A DNA stretch of 64,000 bases from Bacteroidia bacterium (GCA_022180565.1 BQML01000022.1:48055-112054), one strand, 5' to 3'. Numbered from the stretch's first letter, positions 50,980 through 63,709 are shown. Notes: generated by a model not told the origin, from the letters alone. Numbers and translations are program-made.

Positions 50980-53382
50980 TCATATGCTGAACCAGTAACT
51001 CACTTTGAGCAACAGCACATTGCTCATCGGCAGGGAAAAGACATTGCCGAAGTCATCCCCGAGGCTGGTGGCGTAGCTACCGTAGTCGCCCTGACGGGCC
51101 TGGGACCAGACCAGGAACAGCGTGCTGCCGGGGAGGTATTCCCAGCGAAGAACGAGATTGGAATTCAGAGACAATCGGTTGAAATCGGGCCATGAGAAGA
51201 CATACGGCACGAACTGATCGGGTGCGGTCATACGCATGAAATTCTCATATCGCCCCTTGGCAAAAAACACTTGCAGGTAAGCCTGCAGGGTGAGATCACG
51301 TGCGAAAATGAAACTCCCGCGCATGGTGAAGTCCCATTGCTTCGTCGTCCGCTCCCCGACGATCGAGATCAGGTCCGGTGAGACCAGCGTATCAACCAGG
51401 TTTGTCACCCAGGCGAGCTGACGACTCTGATTATTGTTCTCCACAAGCAGGGTAAGCGTGAACGAAGTGGCGAGCTTGAGTTCGGTCTGCAATGCGGCCC
51501 TCAAAGTCGACCCGTTGCGTGAATCTCCACCGACGTCCATGGACAAGGTCCCCACCACTGCTTCCCGTGGATCCGATTCGACCGCCAGCCCCACGCTACG
51601 GCTTTCCGCCCGCCGGAACAATCCGTTGCCGCGTGTTTCGCGGTCGTCATATTTTCCCAAATTCACGGATGTCCCGATGTTGATCTCCCAAAAGCTGGGG
51701 AGCATGATGTAGCCGTTGAGATTGTACTGATGGAACAGGTTCGCTCCGTCGAAGTTGTAGCGATAGTGATATCCCGCTTCGACATTGTAGATTCTCTTCC
51801 AGCCGGTGACCTCATCATCGCGATACAGGATCCTCCCGCTGGATCCGTAGTCGTTCGGCCGGCGGAAGAACCCCACATCATTGATATTGTACCCCTTCGA
51901 CGTGAAATCAACCCCCACATTCCATCGCCAGTGCGGCCCGCCATCTTTGGCAAAGCCGACGCTTCCCGCCGAACCGTCAAGAATATTCCCTGAGGGTGTG
52001 GAAGTATGCGATCCTACCAGAAACCCGTCGAGACGATACGTACTCTCGTCGAACTTCAGGTTCCAGTCGAGCCCTCCGGTGAACGCCGGTATCCGTCCTT
52101 CTCTCTGGACCGTCGTGATCATCATTCCCGCGTTCGAGTTCTCCATCACATCCTGCCGGAGGCGGACAACGGTGAAATTCGTGAGCGGCTCCACAACCCG
52201 TCTTGATTTGTTTCCAACCGAATCCACAAACGTGGCTTCCTCCTCCGCTGTCACGGCTTCGAGCACGCCGATGGAGAGACCGCTTTCCGTCTTTCCCGAG
52301 ATCTTCGCCGCACCCACAATCGTCGCCGTCCTCGGCTGGGATTCGATGTATCCTCCCGGCGGAGGATCGATGTCGATAGCCCGGCCCACACGGCGCGAGT
52401 AGAAGAGACCGGGGCCGCCGAACGTCGATAAACGGAAAATCTGCGACCCTTCGATGAAGAAGGGCCGTTTTTCGGGGTAAAATGTTTCAATCGTGCTCAG
52501 GTTCAGTACGGCAGGGTCAGCCTCAACCTGGCCAAAGTCGGGATTGAAGGTCGCGTCGATTGTCAGCGATGTCGTCGGGCGAATCTTCACATCGAAACCC
52601 GCGTTGGATGTAAGGTCATTTCCGTCGGGAAAGGCAGGGGATTTCGGGACAAACCTGTTTCCGCCAACGACATACGGAAGCACCTCGACCTGCCCGGGGC
52701 GTGTGATTTCGCTTAATCCGGTCAGGTGCCCGAACTTCGATACAAAGCCGCTCTCGCTTTTTCCGATGAGGACCCAATGCTGTACCTCGTAAAGGCGCGA
52801 AATATAGCGGACGAACTGGACGCCCCATTCCTGTTCGTCCCGGTCGGGAAATCTGAGCACCTTGAAAGGAATCCGCAGTTCGGCGGACCATCCCTCGGGC
52901 GTGATTTGCACCTCCGCATCCCACACCACATCCCACGAGGCATCCTCTTCTTTTCCGTCGTCGGAGATGAGGATGTCCGTTTTCACCCCGGCGGCATTGA
53001 CGGTAAACTCGAACGCCGTCTGGTGATCATGATAGCTGTCGAACCTCACCGAAAACCAGTCCGATTCCACCTCATCGTCGCGCCGCGCAAGTCTCGCAAC
53101 GATACGCGAAGGATCGGAGTCTCTCATGGTTGCGCCTACATAAATTGCGTCGTGGTCGTACAGAATGCGAACCTCTGTTGATTGTGTCGCGGGTTGTCCT
53201 TCCAGAGGAAGATACTGGATGAAATCCGCTGTAGGTGTAGCGCGCTGCCACTGCGGTTCGCTCAAGACCCCGTCAACTCGCGGGGGCGTGTCCACGCGCA
53301 CGGCCGAGACCTTTTTTGAACCACTGCCGGCGACAAGGAGGAAAGGGAAAAGAAGCAGGAAACAGATTATTTTCGGTATCAT
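50980..53382 (-). CDS. CBM9-like/DUF5916 outer-membrane protein
   Basis: An 800-residue exported protein. After a signal peptide (1-19) the first ~190 residues form a carbohydrate-binding module family 9-like domain (RVDGVLSEPQWQRATPTADF, DHDAIYVGATMRDSDPSRIV). The rest (about 210-800) is the DUF5916 region, predicted outer-membrane barrel (PRFG-like FYPEKRPFFIEGSQIF, then many aromatic strands, ending LLKVSYWFSI). The architecture is common in Bacteroidota and Ignavibacteria; function unestablished, possibly glycan binding or import. I use ATG 53382, which starts the signal peptide. A terminator for the gene upstream lies just before it. Confidence 0.85.
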   Translation of the reverse strand: MIPKIICFLLLFPFLLVAGSGSKKVSAVRVDTPPRVDGVLSEPQWQRATPTADFIQYLPLEGQPATQSTEVRILYDHDAIYVGATMRDSDPSRIVARLARRDDEVESDWFSVRFDSYHDHQTAFEFTVNAAGVKTDILISDDGKEEDASWDVVWDAEVQITPEGWSAELRIPFKVLRFPDRDEQEWGVQFVRYISRLYEVQHWVLIGKSESGFVSKFGHLTGLSEITRPGQVEVLPYVVGGNRFVPKSPAFPDGNDLTSNAGFDVKIRPTTSLTIDATFNPDFGQVEADPAVLNLSTIETFYPEKRPFFIEGSQIFRLSTFGGPGLFYSRRVGRAIDIDPPPGGYIESQPRTATIVGAAKISGKTESGLSIGVLEAVTAEEEATFVDSVGNKSRRVVEPLTNFTVVRLRQDVMENSNAGMMITTVQREGRIPAFTGGLDWNLKFDESTYRLDGFLVGSHTSTPSGNILDGSAGSVGFAKDGGPHWRWNVGVDFTSKGYNINDVGFFRRPNDYGSSGRILYRDDEVTGWKRIYNVEAGYHYRYNFDGANLFHQYNLNGYIMLPSFWEINIGTSVNLGKYDDRETRGNGLFRRAESRSVGLAVESDPREAVVGTLSMDVGGDSRNGSTLRAALQTELKLATSFTLTLLVENNNQSRQLAWVTNLVDTLVSPDLISIVGERTTKQWDFTMRGSFIFARDLTLQAYLQVFFAKGRYENFMRMTAPDQFVPYVFSWPDFNRLSLNSNLVLRWEYLPGSTLFLVWSQARQGDYGSYATSLGDDFGNVFSLPMSNVLLLKVSYWFSI

Positions 53383-53441
53383 GGTGATAGAATATCGGAA
53401 AAAGCGAAGAAATTCAATGGGATTTCCCAACGTACATGAAA

Positions 53442-53483
53442 AAGGCAACCTCCAACGCAGTCGTGTGCGATGAAGGTTGCCTT
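53442..53483 (-). terminator. Rho-independent terminator of the adhesin gene
   Basis: On the minus strand an AAGGCAACCT arm and an AGGTTGCCTT arm pair perfectly over 10 bp; the loop itself contains a CGCA/TGCG pair, and the right arm runs into five T's. Placed 20 bp after the adhesin stop codon (53504), it separates that gene from the DUF5916 gene. Confidence 0.75.
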
Positions 53484-53503
53484 CAGTATTGTACGAACCG
53501 GAC

Positions 53504-53962
53504 TTAGCGCCGCAGTTTGCGGATCTCGATATCTGAGTTCACGGTCTCCAGATAAATTCGCTCACCGCCGCCGTTCAGAAGATATGTCGCGTGGATTTCC
53601 TCGTAATCGTCGCGCTTGTCGTACGTCGCCGCAGGAAAGTCGGACCGGATATCGTACCGCTCCTTGCGCGAACCCCAACGGCCCTCGATCCTGATGACCG
53701 CTTCAATGCTGGCCTTGGCGTTTTCGGGGATGGCCAGGCGGATCCTTCCGCCCGCTGTCTTGAGTTCGCTCGCGCCCTTTCCGGTCGGAACAAGCTCGGC
53801 GCGAATGGCCCCACCCGCCGTCCTGGCGTCGATGGAGCCGGAGATGTTCTCGAGCTCAATATCCCCGCCTGCCGTATTTGCATCGACACGACCAGTCGCC
53901 CCGCGCAAAGCGATGTTCCCGCCGGCCGTACGCAACCTGGCATCACCTGAGACCTTTCCCAC
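53504..53962 (-). CDS. Adhesin-like beta-repeat protein (DUF4097 type), N-terminus missing
   Basis: The frame is open from about 54178 to 53504 but has no ATG, GTG or TTG until the GTG at 53962, giving 152 residues from there. The sequence repeats a [S/T][S/A]GG[D/A/N]I turn every ~20 residues (TSGGDIKV, TSGGDITI, TAGGDVRV, TAGGNIALRG, TAGGDIEL, TAGGAIRAE, TAGGRIRLA), the stacked beta-strand pattern of DUF4097-type putative adhesins. No signal peptide is encoded. Upstream the frame runs straight into the end of a truncated sigma-factor gene, so the 5' part of this gene appears to have been lost. See the related sigma entry. Confidence 0.7.
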   Translation of the reverse strand: MGKVSGDARLRTAGGNIALRGATGRVDANTAGGDIELENISGSIDARTAGGAIRAELVPTGKGASELKTAGGRIRLAIPENAKASIEAVIRIEGRWGSRKERYDIRSDFPAATYDKRDDYEEIHATYLLNGGGERIYLETVNSDIEIRKLRR

Positions 53963-54125
53963 CCGTACATCCCCGCCGGCCGTTGAAACGGTTGCTTCCC
54001 CGCCAACGTCGCCTATCGTGATGTCTCCGCCTGAAGTCTTCGCTTCAAGCCTCTTGCCGACATATTCGACCTTAATGTCTCCGCCTGAAGTCCGGATGCT
54101 GGCTTCTCCTTCAACCTTCCTTAAT

Positions 54126-54446
54126 TCAATCGCCGTGGATCGACGCGTGAGAGTTACGTTTCCGGCGGGAGCGATGGCTCAGGCAAACGTTGGTCGCGAT
54201 CCTGTACAGCCATGTGGAGAATTCGCTTCGAAGTTCAAATTTCCTCAGGCCTCGATAGACGCGCAAGAAGACTTCCTGGTAGATATCCTTCGCGTCTTCG
54301 GCATTGTTCACGAACGACGCGGCCATCGAAAGAACATGGCTGTCGTACCGGTGGACAAGCTGTTCGAAGGCCGCCATGTCGCCGTCCTTGGCTCGGAGAA
54401 TCAGATCGGTATCGCTCATGGAGTCTGCAGATTTTGCTCCGGACAT
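54126..54446 (-). CDS. ECF sigma factor truncated after region 2
   Basis: A 106-residue protein holding sigma region 2 only: DTDLILRAKDGDMAAFEQLV, DAKDIYQEVFLRVYRGLRKF and FSTWLYRIATNVCLSH (region 2.4), then RSRRKRNSHASIHGD and a stop. A complete ECF sigma factor is about 180 residues and includes region 4, which is absent. The stop lies inside the open frame of the adhesin gene. Without region 4 it could not recognise a -35 element in the normal way. A deletion removing region 4, any anti-sigma gene and the adhesin's signal peptide would explain the arrangement; an assembly collapse is possible. A second ATG at 54419 is an alternative start. Confidence 0.75.
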   Translation of the reverse strand: MSGAKSADSMSDTDLILRAKDGDMAAFEQLVHRYDSHVLSMAASFVNNAEDAKDIYQEVFLRVYRGLRKFELRSEFSTWLYRIATNVCLSHRSRRKRNSHASIHGD

Positions 54447-54530
54447 GGAATTAGACCCTGGAGGAGGAAAATAGTTGTAGGCTGGAGTGTTCCCCCCAAG
54501 AACCCCGGAAATGGGTTTTTCTGTGAAAAA

Positions 54531-55919
54531 TCAAACGTTTTGGGCGGCGTCCAGAAGAAGCTTCACAGTCTCGGGGGACGATGCTTCTGCGTAGTAGCGG
54601 ATCAGAGGTTCGGTTCCCGATGCTCTCACAAGAACCCAGCCGTCGCTGACAAAGAGCTTGTATCCGTCCTTTGTTTCCATTCTCTCGACTTTCCGGCCGG
54701 CAAGCGATTTCACCCCTTTCCTATATTGTCCGAGGATCCTCCTCTTCTCCTTCTCCGTCAAGTGTGCATCCACCCTGTTGAAATAATGCCACCCAAATTC
54801 GTCCATCAGCTCGGTCACCAAATCGCTCAGTTTTTTCTTCCTGACCGCCATCAATTCACAGAGCAAGAGGCCGATATAGATTCCATCGCGCTCCGGGAGG
54901 TGGCCTTTCACGCCGAGTCCGCCGCTTTCTTCCGCGGCAATCAGAATATCGCGTTCGGTCATCAGACGGCAGAGATGCTTGAAACCGATGGGGGTTTCAT
55001 GCAGCGTGAGTCTGTAGCGTTCACACATCGCGTTGATCATCTGACTCACGGAAAACGACTTCGCCACCTCGCCTGTCATGTGCTTCTGCTCAACGAGGTA
55101 CTTCAGCAGGAGGGCAAAGATGCGGTGTGAATCGACGAAGTTGCCTTGTTCATCGTACACCCCGACCCTGTCCGCGTCACCGTCGGTAGCGATACCGATG
55201 TCGCATTGGCGGCCGATGACGATTGAAGCGAGGTCCTTCAGATGCTGAGGAAGCGGCTCGGGGTGCGAACCGCCAAACGAGGGGTTGAACGAGTTGCGGA
55301 GAACCGCGGCCGCCGGCACGAGGCGTTCCAGCACACCCTGCCCCGCTCCATGCATGGCGTCGTATGCAATGCGGATACCGGACGAGCGGATGAGGTCCAC
55401 ATTCAACTTTAACCGAACTTCCTCGACGTACTGCGAGGTGAAATCCAGAAGTCGGATTTTCCCCTTCTTTTTGAGATCTTCAAACCCGTGTACTTTGGAC
55501 TTTAAGCCTTTGACCCTCTTCAGTTGGTTTTCCAGCTTTTGAATCATTTCCGGATGGGCAGGACCTCCGAAATCGCCCTTCAGTTTGTAGCCGTTATACT
55601 TTGCCGGATTATGGCTTGCCGTAATCACAACGCCGCCGGCGGCTCCGAGTTTTCTTGTCATCAACGACACCATGGGTGTCGAGGAGATTTTATCGGAGAG
55701 GATGACTCTGATGCCCTTCGATGCGAGGATGGCGGCGGTCAGTTCCGCAAACTCGCGGGAGAGAAACCGTGCATCGTATCCCACGACAACGCCGTTCCTG
55801 ATCTTCTTGTGGTTTTTGAAATAGGCCGCTGTTGCCGCTGCAACACGCGCAACATTGTCGAAGGTGAAATCGTCGGCGATCACACCGCGCCAGCCGTCGG
55901 TACCGAATTTGATGCTCAT
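54531..55919 (-). CDS. Phosphoglucomutase/phosphomannomutase-family phosphohexomutase
   Basis: A 462-residue alpha-D-phosphohexomutase. The phosphoserine loop is VITASHNPAKYNGYK, the metal loop DGDADRVG, the sugar-binding loop EESGG, and the C-terminal phosphate-binding loop VRASGTEPLIRYYAE. The enzyme interconverts 1- and 6-phosphates of glucose and/or mannose (or glucosamine) to feed surface polysaccharide synthesis. The opening MSIKFGTDGWRGVIADDF is the pattern of bacterial and archaeal phosphoglucomutase-like proteins. Substrate preference is not readable. It follows enolase; a short GTGAGAC repeat sits between the two genes. Confidence 0.92.
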   Translation of the reverse strand: MSIKFGTDGWRGVIADDFTFDNVARVAAATAAYFKNHKKIRNGVVVGYDARFLSREFAELTAAILASKGIRVILSDKISSTPMVSLMTRKLGAAGGVVITASHNPAKYNGYKLKGDFGGPAHPEMIQKLENQLKRVKGLKSKVHGFEDLKKKGKIRLLDFTSQYVEEVRLKLNVDLIRSSGIRIAYDAMHGAGQGVLERLVPAAAVLRNSFNPSFGGSHPEPLPQHLKDLASIVIGRQCDIGIATDGDADRVGVYDEQGNFVDSHRIFALLLKYLVEQKHMTGEVAKSFSVSQMINAMCERYRLTLHETPIGFKHLCRLMTERDILIAAEESGGLGVKGHLPERDGIYIGLLLCELMAVRKKKLSDLVTELMDEFGWHYFNRVDAHLTEKEKRRILGQYRKGVKSLAGRKVERMETKDGYKLFVSDGWVLVRASGTEPLIRYYAEASSPETVKLLLDAAQNV

Positions 55920-55921
55920 GG

Positions 55922-55949
55922 GTGAGACGTGAGAAGTGAGACGTGAGAC
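55922..55949. repeat. 14-bp duplicated word between the phosphohexomutase and enolase genes
   Basis: GTGAGACGTGAGAA is followed by GTGAGACGTGAGAC (two 14-bp units, each itself made of GTGAGA words) and fills most of the 41-bp gap, directly upstream of the phosphohexomutase start on the minus strand. Confidence 0.8.
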
Positions 55950-55960
55950 GTTTGCGGATG

Positions 55961-57444
<1,484 letters not shown>

Positions 57445-57454
<10 letters not shown>

Positions 57455-59679
57455 ACCTCTTCCACCCAATCACATCTTCGTAACCATTCCTCGATTTCGA
57501 TCCTGTCGGATTCTCTTGCTGTGAAGTTGAGGGATTCCCAGAAATACATCTTAGCTTTTTGATAGTCGCCGACGTTGAAATACAGGATTGCGACGCGCCG
57601 CATACGCTGGTAATCGAGGATCCCGGCGTTCAATCGACGCACGCGCAGGAATTCATGGAGCGCCTCGTTCGTTCGTCCCGCGCTCATGAACTCAACGCCG
57701 AGCAGGTAACGTATCAACGACGACGAATCGGTCCGGGCTCTCTTGTGGGCAAGCCACTCCACTTTCAGCGAATCCGCCATTTCGCCTGTCACGAGAGGGC
57801 GAAGTTCCTCAGCATCGCGCCGGCTCATGGCCTCGAGTCTGACCGCGCATGCCTCATCATAGGCCGTACTCAGATGAATCGCATAGAGGGCTTCATAGAG
57901 ACGCTTTGCCCCGGCCGGATTTCCGGTTGCCCAGGCGGCGTCGCCGAGCGTGAGATACAACGGAAGCAACGTGTGCGCGATTGAGGAGTCCCTCAGCGCG
58001 GACGTTCCGAATTGGGTTGCCTCTTCGAACCGACCTGCCCGCGTCAGAGCGAGGACGTGCTGTATGACGGCCTCGGGAGAGCGGCTGAGGTCGATCGACC
58101 GCCGGGAACTCTCAATCGCCTTCTCCCATTCTCTTTCCCTGATGAGCGACCGGGTCTGCTCATTCAACGCGGCAATCACTCTTGCGCATTCCTTCGCAAA
58201 GATCGATGGGCGGCGGAAGTAGAATGCAGCCCGCGTGCGCTCCTCCACCGTAGGAGGGGGCTCACGAAGGTATCGGCGCCATTCGGCGACAAGGACTTCA
58301 AATTTTCTGTTGTAGAACGTCTCAAAGTCGCCCGTTCGGTATGTCCACTTGAACCTCCGCATCCCGTACTGATCCATGAGATATCTGCAGAACGAACCGG
58401 CGAGGATGTAACTTGTTCCCCCGTGCCCCTTCCAAAAGCCCATGAGGCTGAAGAGGTCTTCCATGTCCGGCTCGATACCGACCGCAAGGATCTGGGCCGC
58501 GAGACGGTGCAGGGTCTCGTCATACTGCACGCGCTCGACCGCCGTTGCCAGCCCTTCGATGAGGCCGGAGTTCATGCCAACGCCAAGAACCGGGATGCCG
58601 AAGTCCGCCGCCATGACATGAACCAGCTCATGGCGCAATGCCCTGCCGGCGTCGCTCAGATTGAGATGAATTTGTCTGAGCCATGGCTTCGCGATATTCG
58701 TTCCTGCCGCGCCGATCAGCCTGCCCTTTTGCTGGGCCGACGCGTACAGGAACGATCTGATCCTTCCCGCCGGGCGTATGCGCAATTGGCGCGCGATTTC
58801 GGAATAGAAGAATTCGTGGTCGCGTGCAAGACGTCCTGCGGTCTCTGAATCGAGGGTTGGCGGAAAAACAAGGACGAAATGTTCGGTAACGAGCTCGCCA
58901 GCCAGCTCTTGCCGGATGGAGGCTTCGGACGAGGAAAACGAGAGGGTGTCGCTCCACCACCATGTTCCCGCGAGGATGGCCGCACCCAAACCCAGGACGG
59001 CCTTCTCCCATCCCGCGGCAAGCTTGTGGACCGGTTGACGAATCATGCGTCGCCGGCGCACAAGCTCGGCGAGCACAACGATGACGGAAATCGCTACGAG
59101 AGTCGTGACGCGGTACAGCGCAAGCCGTCCGCCGATCGGCATCGATTCATCGTAGGTGATTCCCGGGAAATAGCCGAGCAGGGGATTGAACGAGAAGATC
59201 TGCGACGACGTCGTCGTGACAATCAGAATGTTGCCCAGGATGCCGAGCTCGACGAGCGTGAACACCGTCTTTCTCCACCGTCGAAGACCAGCGACAACGA
59301 GAAGCGCCAGCGCAGATGAAAACAGGGCGGAGGGTACCGGTCCCAGGGCAAAAAACATGAGGCCGTCGGCAAATGAGCAGTTACGAACAAACAGCGCGTT
59401 CAGACTTATGATGACCAGCGGAAGGAAAAGGAGAAGTGCGGAAACCACCGCTGAAGACCGATACACGGTCGTCAGATTCACGTCTTGCGGCTGTTTGCCG
59501 GCGTAAGCAAGAGTCACGAGTCCCGCCGAGTAGCCGGCCAGAAGCGCTATGAGGGCGGAGAACTCGAAGCCGAGATAATTGAAGAGAGGGATTTGTGTGC
59601 AGACAAGGGAAACAAGGACGAGGAGAACGGCGTGAATGCGGAATTGCTTCGTACCGATCAGTTGCTGAAATGCGTTCAC
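57445..59679 (-). CDS. Membrane protein with gluzincin-type peptidase (peptidase MA-like) and TPR-like C-terminus
   Basis: A 744-residue protein. About seven membrane helices span residues 15-245. Then comes a soluble peptidase domain with HELVH at 350-354 (RALRHELVHVMA), a proper HExxH zinc motif, and a downstream candidate glutamate ligand in GLIEGLATAVE, as in MA-clan peptidases. The C-terminal ~250 residues are helical repeats of TPR type (AGRFEEATQFGTSALRDSS, GNPAGAKRLYEALYAIH, YFNVGDYQKAKMYFWESLNF). I do not know a named family for the whole. It probably cleaves an envelope protein; the stop codon lies within an octamer repeat. It follows murA with a 4-bp gap, so the two may be cotranscribed. 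Confidence 0.75.
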
Positions 59680-59683
59680 GGTA

Positions 59684-60955
59684 TCAGAATTCTTCCCCGC
59701 TCATCCGTTTGATGTCCGCTCCCAATCCACGCAGTTTCACCTCGATACGCTCATATCCGCGATCAATGTGGTACACGCGAAGGACCTCTGTCGTCCCCCG
59801 GGCTGCAAGTCCCGCCAGGATCAACGAGGCGCTGGCGCGCAGGTCTGTGGACATGACCTTGGCTCCTGTGAGCTCCTTGCGTCCGATCACCGTCGCGACA
59901 TTCTCCTTGATCGTGATGTTGGCGCCAAGGCGGTTCAGTTCGGGAACATGCGTAAAGCGATCGAAGTAGATCGTATCCGTGATGATGCTTGTTCCGGACG
60001 CAAGGCTCATCAGCGCCATCCATTGCGCCTGCATATCGGTCGGAAAACCTGAATAGACGGCCGTTGTTACATTGACGGGTCTGATTATTTCCGGCGGCTG
60101 AATTTCGACAAAATCTTCCCCGCAGGTCAACCGTGCTCCCGCGTCTTCGAGCTTATTGAGAATGGCACCCAGATGACGCGGATTGCATCGTTCTACACGG
60201 ACCGTCTTATCCTGTGCCCCGGCCAGAGCCCCCGCAACCAGAAACGTACCGGCCTCGATGCGGTCCGGTATGGTCGCGGCATCGGCAGGATGGAGCTCAT
60301 CGACCCCCTCGATCTCTATTGTACTCGAGCCGATGCCGTGGATTTTCGCCCCCATCGAAACCAGAAAGCCCGCAAGCGCGGTGATCTCCGGCTCCATGGC
60401 CGCATTCTCCATGACGGTGGTTCCTTTAGCCAATACAGCCGCCATCAGCACGTTTCCGGTCGCGCCCACGCTCGAAACGTCAAAGAGAATCCTCGCTCCT
60501 TTCAGCCGCTTTGCCTTGGCAACGATGTATCCTCCGTCCAGTTCCACGTCGGCGCCGAGCCGGCGCATACCTTCGATGTGAAGATTCACAGGTCGCGGGC
60601 CCCAGGCACATCCTCCGGGAAGAGAGACGCGTGCCCGGCCGTAGCGGCCAAGCAGAGGGCCAAGAACGTACACCGACGCGCGCATCTTCTTTACGTGCTC
60701 ATAAGGCGCTTCGAAGATTGTCACGTGCGAGGAGTCTATCTTCAGAAGATGATCGTCATGCTCGGTCGTACAGCCGATCGATTCCAGCAGGCGGCTCATC
60801 GTGGCCACATCGCGCAGAACCGGCGTATTGGAAAGCGCATACCGACCGGGAGCCAGGATCGTTGCAGGCATCAGAGCAAGAGACGCGTTCTTTGCGCCGC
60901 TCACGTGCACGGTTCCCGCGAGACGCCGCCCTCCCTGTATGACAAACTTATCCAA
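59684..60955 (-). CDS. murA: UDP-N-acetylglucosamine 1-carboxyvinyltransferase
   Basis: A 423-residue enzyme performing the first committed step of peptidoglycan synthesis, transferring enolpyruvate from PEP to UDP-GlcNAc. The catalytic Cys116 lies in GGCAWGPRPVNLH, so the fosfomycin-sensitive form is predicted. SGAKNASLALMPA and EIAALAGFL-type (EITALAGFLVSMGA) segments are typical. The start is TTG at 60955: a promoter with TTGCCT and TATATT lies only ~31 nt upstream and the longer frame to 61039 would contain it; the TTG has GGAG 8 nt upstream, and DKFVIQGGRRL is the family N-terminus. Confidence 0.93.
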   Translation of the reverse strand: MDKFVIQGGRRLAGTVHVSGAKNASLALMPATILAPGRYALSNTPVLRDVATMSRLLESIGCTTEHDDHLLKIDSSHVTIFEAPYEHVKKMRASVYVLGPLLGRYGRARVSLPGGCAWGPRPVNLHIEGMRRLGADVELDGGYIVAKAKRLKGARILFDVSSVGATGNVLMAAVLAKGTTVMENAAMEPEITALAGFLVSMGAKIHGIGSSTIEIEGVDELHPADAATIPDRIEAGTFLVAGALAGAQDKTVRVERCNPRHLGAILNKLEDAGARLTCGEDFVEIQPPEIIRPVNVTTAVYSGFPTDMQAQWMALMSLASGTSIITDTIYFDRFTHVPELNRLGANITIKENVATVIGRKELTGAKVMSTDLRASASLILAGLAARGTTEVLRVYHIDRGYERIEVKLRGLGADIKRMSGEEF

Positions 60956-60985
60956 GCACAAACTCCGATCATGAAATGCGCAGTC

Positions 60986-61014
60986 AATATACTCGAATAA
61001 GTGAGGAAAGGCAA
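60986..61014 (-). promoter_or_regulatory. Promoter of murA
   Basis: On the minus strand TTGCCT (61014-61009), a 17-bp spacer and TATATT (60991-60986). The start of transcription is expected near 60979, giving a leader of about 24 nt to the TTG start at 60955. It lies inside the longer frame and decides against the upstream start at 61039. Confidence 0.6.
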
Positions 61015-61126
61015 AGGAGCGTTCTTGTATCTCGCGCATTTTTTAGCTACCATTTTTGAGCTTTCCCCTTGGCAATTTTCCACTTGCCTTTTGGAAATGA
61101 AGATGGGAAAATGGAATCAATCGTGA

Positions 61127-62434
<1,308 letters not shown>

Positions 62435-62439
62435 CCGCG

Positions 62440-63669
62440 ATGGCCACGGCTCTCAAGAGCGGAAGTCCGCAATCGGGCCGGTTCAAGGCGGGCCTCCTCC
62501 TGTTTGCCTTTCTGATTGCAGGCGGCACGCTCTATTACAGCCATGGCGTCGTCGTGCGGCTCGAAGAACGGCAGAAACAGGTCGCCGATCTGTATGCCAA
62601 ATCGCTGGAATACCTTGCCAACGCGCCAGGCGCCATGGGCGGGGATTACAGCTTCGTCTTCGACGAGATCCTGCGTTCCATCGACTTCCCCATCATTCTG
62701 ACGGATTCACACCACGAGCCCATCCCTCCCCTCTCGGGCTCCTACATCAACGCAGTCCGCAACATCGATCTGGACACCACGCTCAGTCTTGACGATCAGC
62801 GGGATCTTCTGGTGGACCTCATCCGGGACATGGACCGCACGAATCCGCCCATCAAGGTGGCCTATCAGGACACGATAATCCTGAATTATGTTCATTACGG
62901 TGAGTCGGACCTGGTCACGCGGCTTCGCTGGTATCCCTATATCGAGATAGCCCTCGCCGGGCTCTTCGTGTTTATCGCATACATTAGCTTCAGCTACATC
63001 AAGCGCAGCGAGCAAAGCAATATATGGGTAGGTATGGCGCGCGAGACTGCTCACCAGCTCGGAACGCCGATCTCGAGCATGCTGGGGTGGGTCGAGTTGC
63101 TCAAGACCGGCACGCAGGGGAACGAACGGCTGGCGGGCATTGTGGCGGACATAGAGAATGATGTGCAACGTCTGCAAAAGATCGCGGACCGATTTTCCAA
63201 GATCGGATCGAAGCCCGAATTGGCCGAGGAATCGCTCCAGGAGGTTGTTCAGAAGGTGATCGCGTACTTTGAGCGGAGGATCCCCCAATCCGGCAAGCGC
63301 GTGACGATCGAGTTCACAGAAGAAATCCCCGTGACCGTGCGCATCAATCGGGAACTGTTCGAGTGGGTGCTGGAGAACCTGATCAAGAATGGGCTCGATG
63401 CAATCGAGAACGGAGGCATTATCCGGATCACGACGGGTCGCGCAGGATCGCGGGTATTCCTTGATGTGGCAGACACGGGCAAAGGTGTCGAGGGAATATA
63501 TCGAAAGGATATTTTCAGGCCGGGATTCTCAACCAAAGCGAGAGGATGGGGATTGGGATTGAGCCTCTCGAAACGCATTGTGGAGGTGTATCATAAGGGA
63601 AGGTTAATGCTGAAAGAAAGCAAGCCGGGAGAAGGAACGGTGTTTAGGATCCTCTTGAGGAATGGGTAG
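62440..63669 (+). CDS. Membrane sensor histidine kinase
   Basis: A 409-residue kinase: one membrane helix at 17-37, a periplasmic sensor region (about 38-165) and a second helix (166-186), then the transmitter. The phosphorylated His is His205 in ARETAHQLGTPISSMLGW (H-box). The N-box LFEWVLENLIKNGLDAIE, the G1 box DTGKGV and the G2 GWGLGLSLSKRIVEVYHKG are intact, so it should be active. No response regulator follows; the partner must lie elsewhere. ATG 62440 is used; a GTG at 62431 overlapping the purA stop is an alternative. The sensed signal is unknown. Confidence 0.9.
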   Translation: MATALKSGSPQSGRFKAGLLLFAFLIAGGTLYYSHGVVVRLEERQKQVADLYAKSLEYLANAPGAMGGDYSFVFDEILRSIDFPIILTDSHHEPIPPLSGSYINAVRNIDLDTTLSLDDQRDLLVDLIRDMDRTNPPIKVAYQDTIILNYVHYGESDLVTRLRWYPYIEIALAGLFVFIAYISFSYIKRSEQSNIWVGMARETAHQLGTPISSMLGWVELLKTGTQGNERLAGIVADIENDVQRLQKIADRFSKIGSKPELAEESLQEVVQKVIAYFERRIPQSGKRVTIEFTEEIPVTVRINRELFEWVLENLIKNGLDAIENGGIIRITTGRAGSRVFLDVADTGKGVEGIYRKDIFRPGFSTKARGWGLGLSLSKRIVEVYHKGRLMLKESKPGEGTVFRILLRNG

Positions 63670-63674
63670 GTTTA

Positions 63675-63709
63675 CCCGCTGAAGTCCACCTTCGGCGGAC
63701 GCAGGCGGG
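63675..63709. repeat. REP-like palindrome after the kinase gene
   Basis: CCCGC (63675-63679) pairs with GCGGG (63705-63709), and GTCC-A-CC pairs with GG-C-GGAC around a TTC loop, with one mismatch and internal GAA/GCAG loops. This GC-rich hairpin, 6 bp after the kinase stop, may act as a terminator or mRNA stabiliser and resembles dispersed REP elements. Confidence 0.6.

Noticed and set aside
53616..55130. 504-codon open frame on the plus strand
   Set aside because: It crosses the adhesin, sigma and phosphohexomutase genes in antisense and has no coherent domain pattern.
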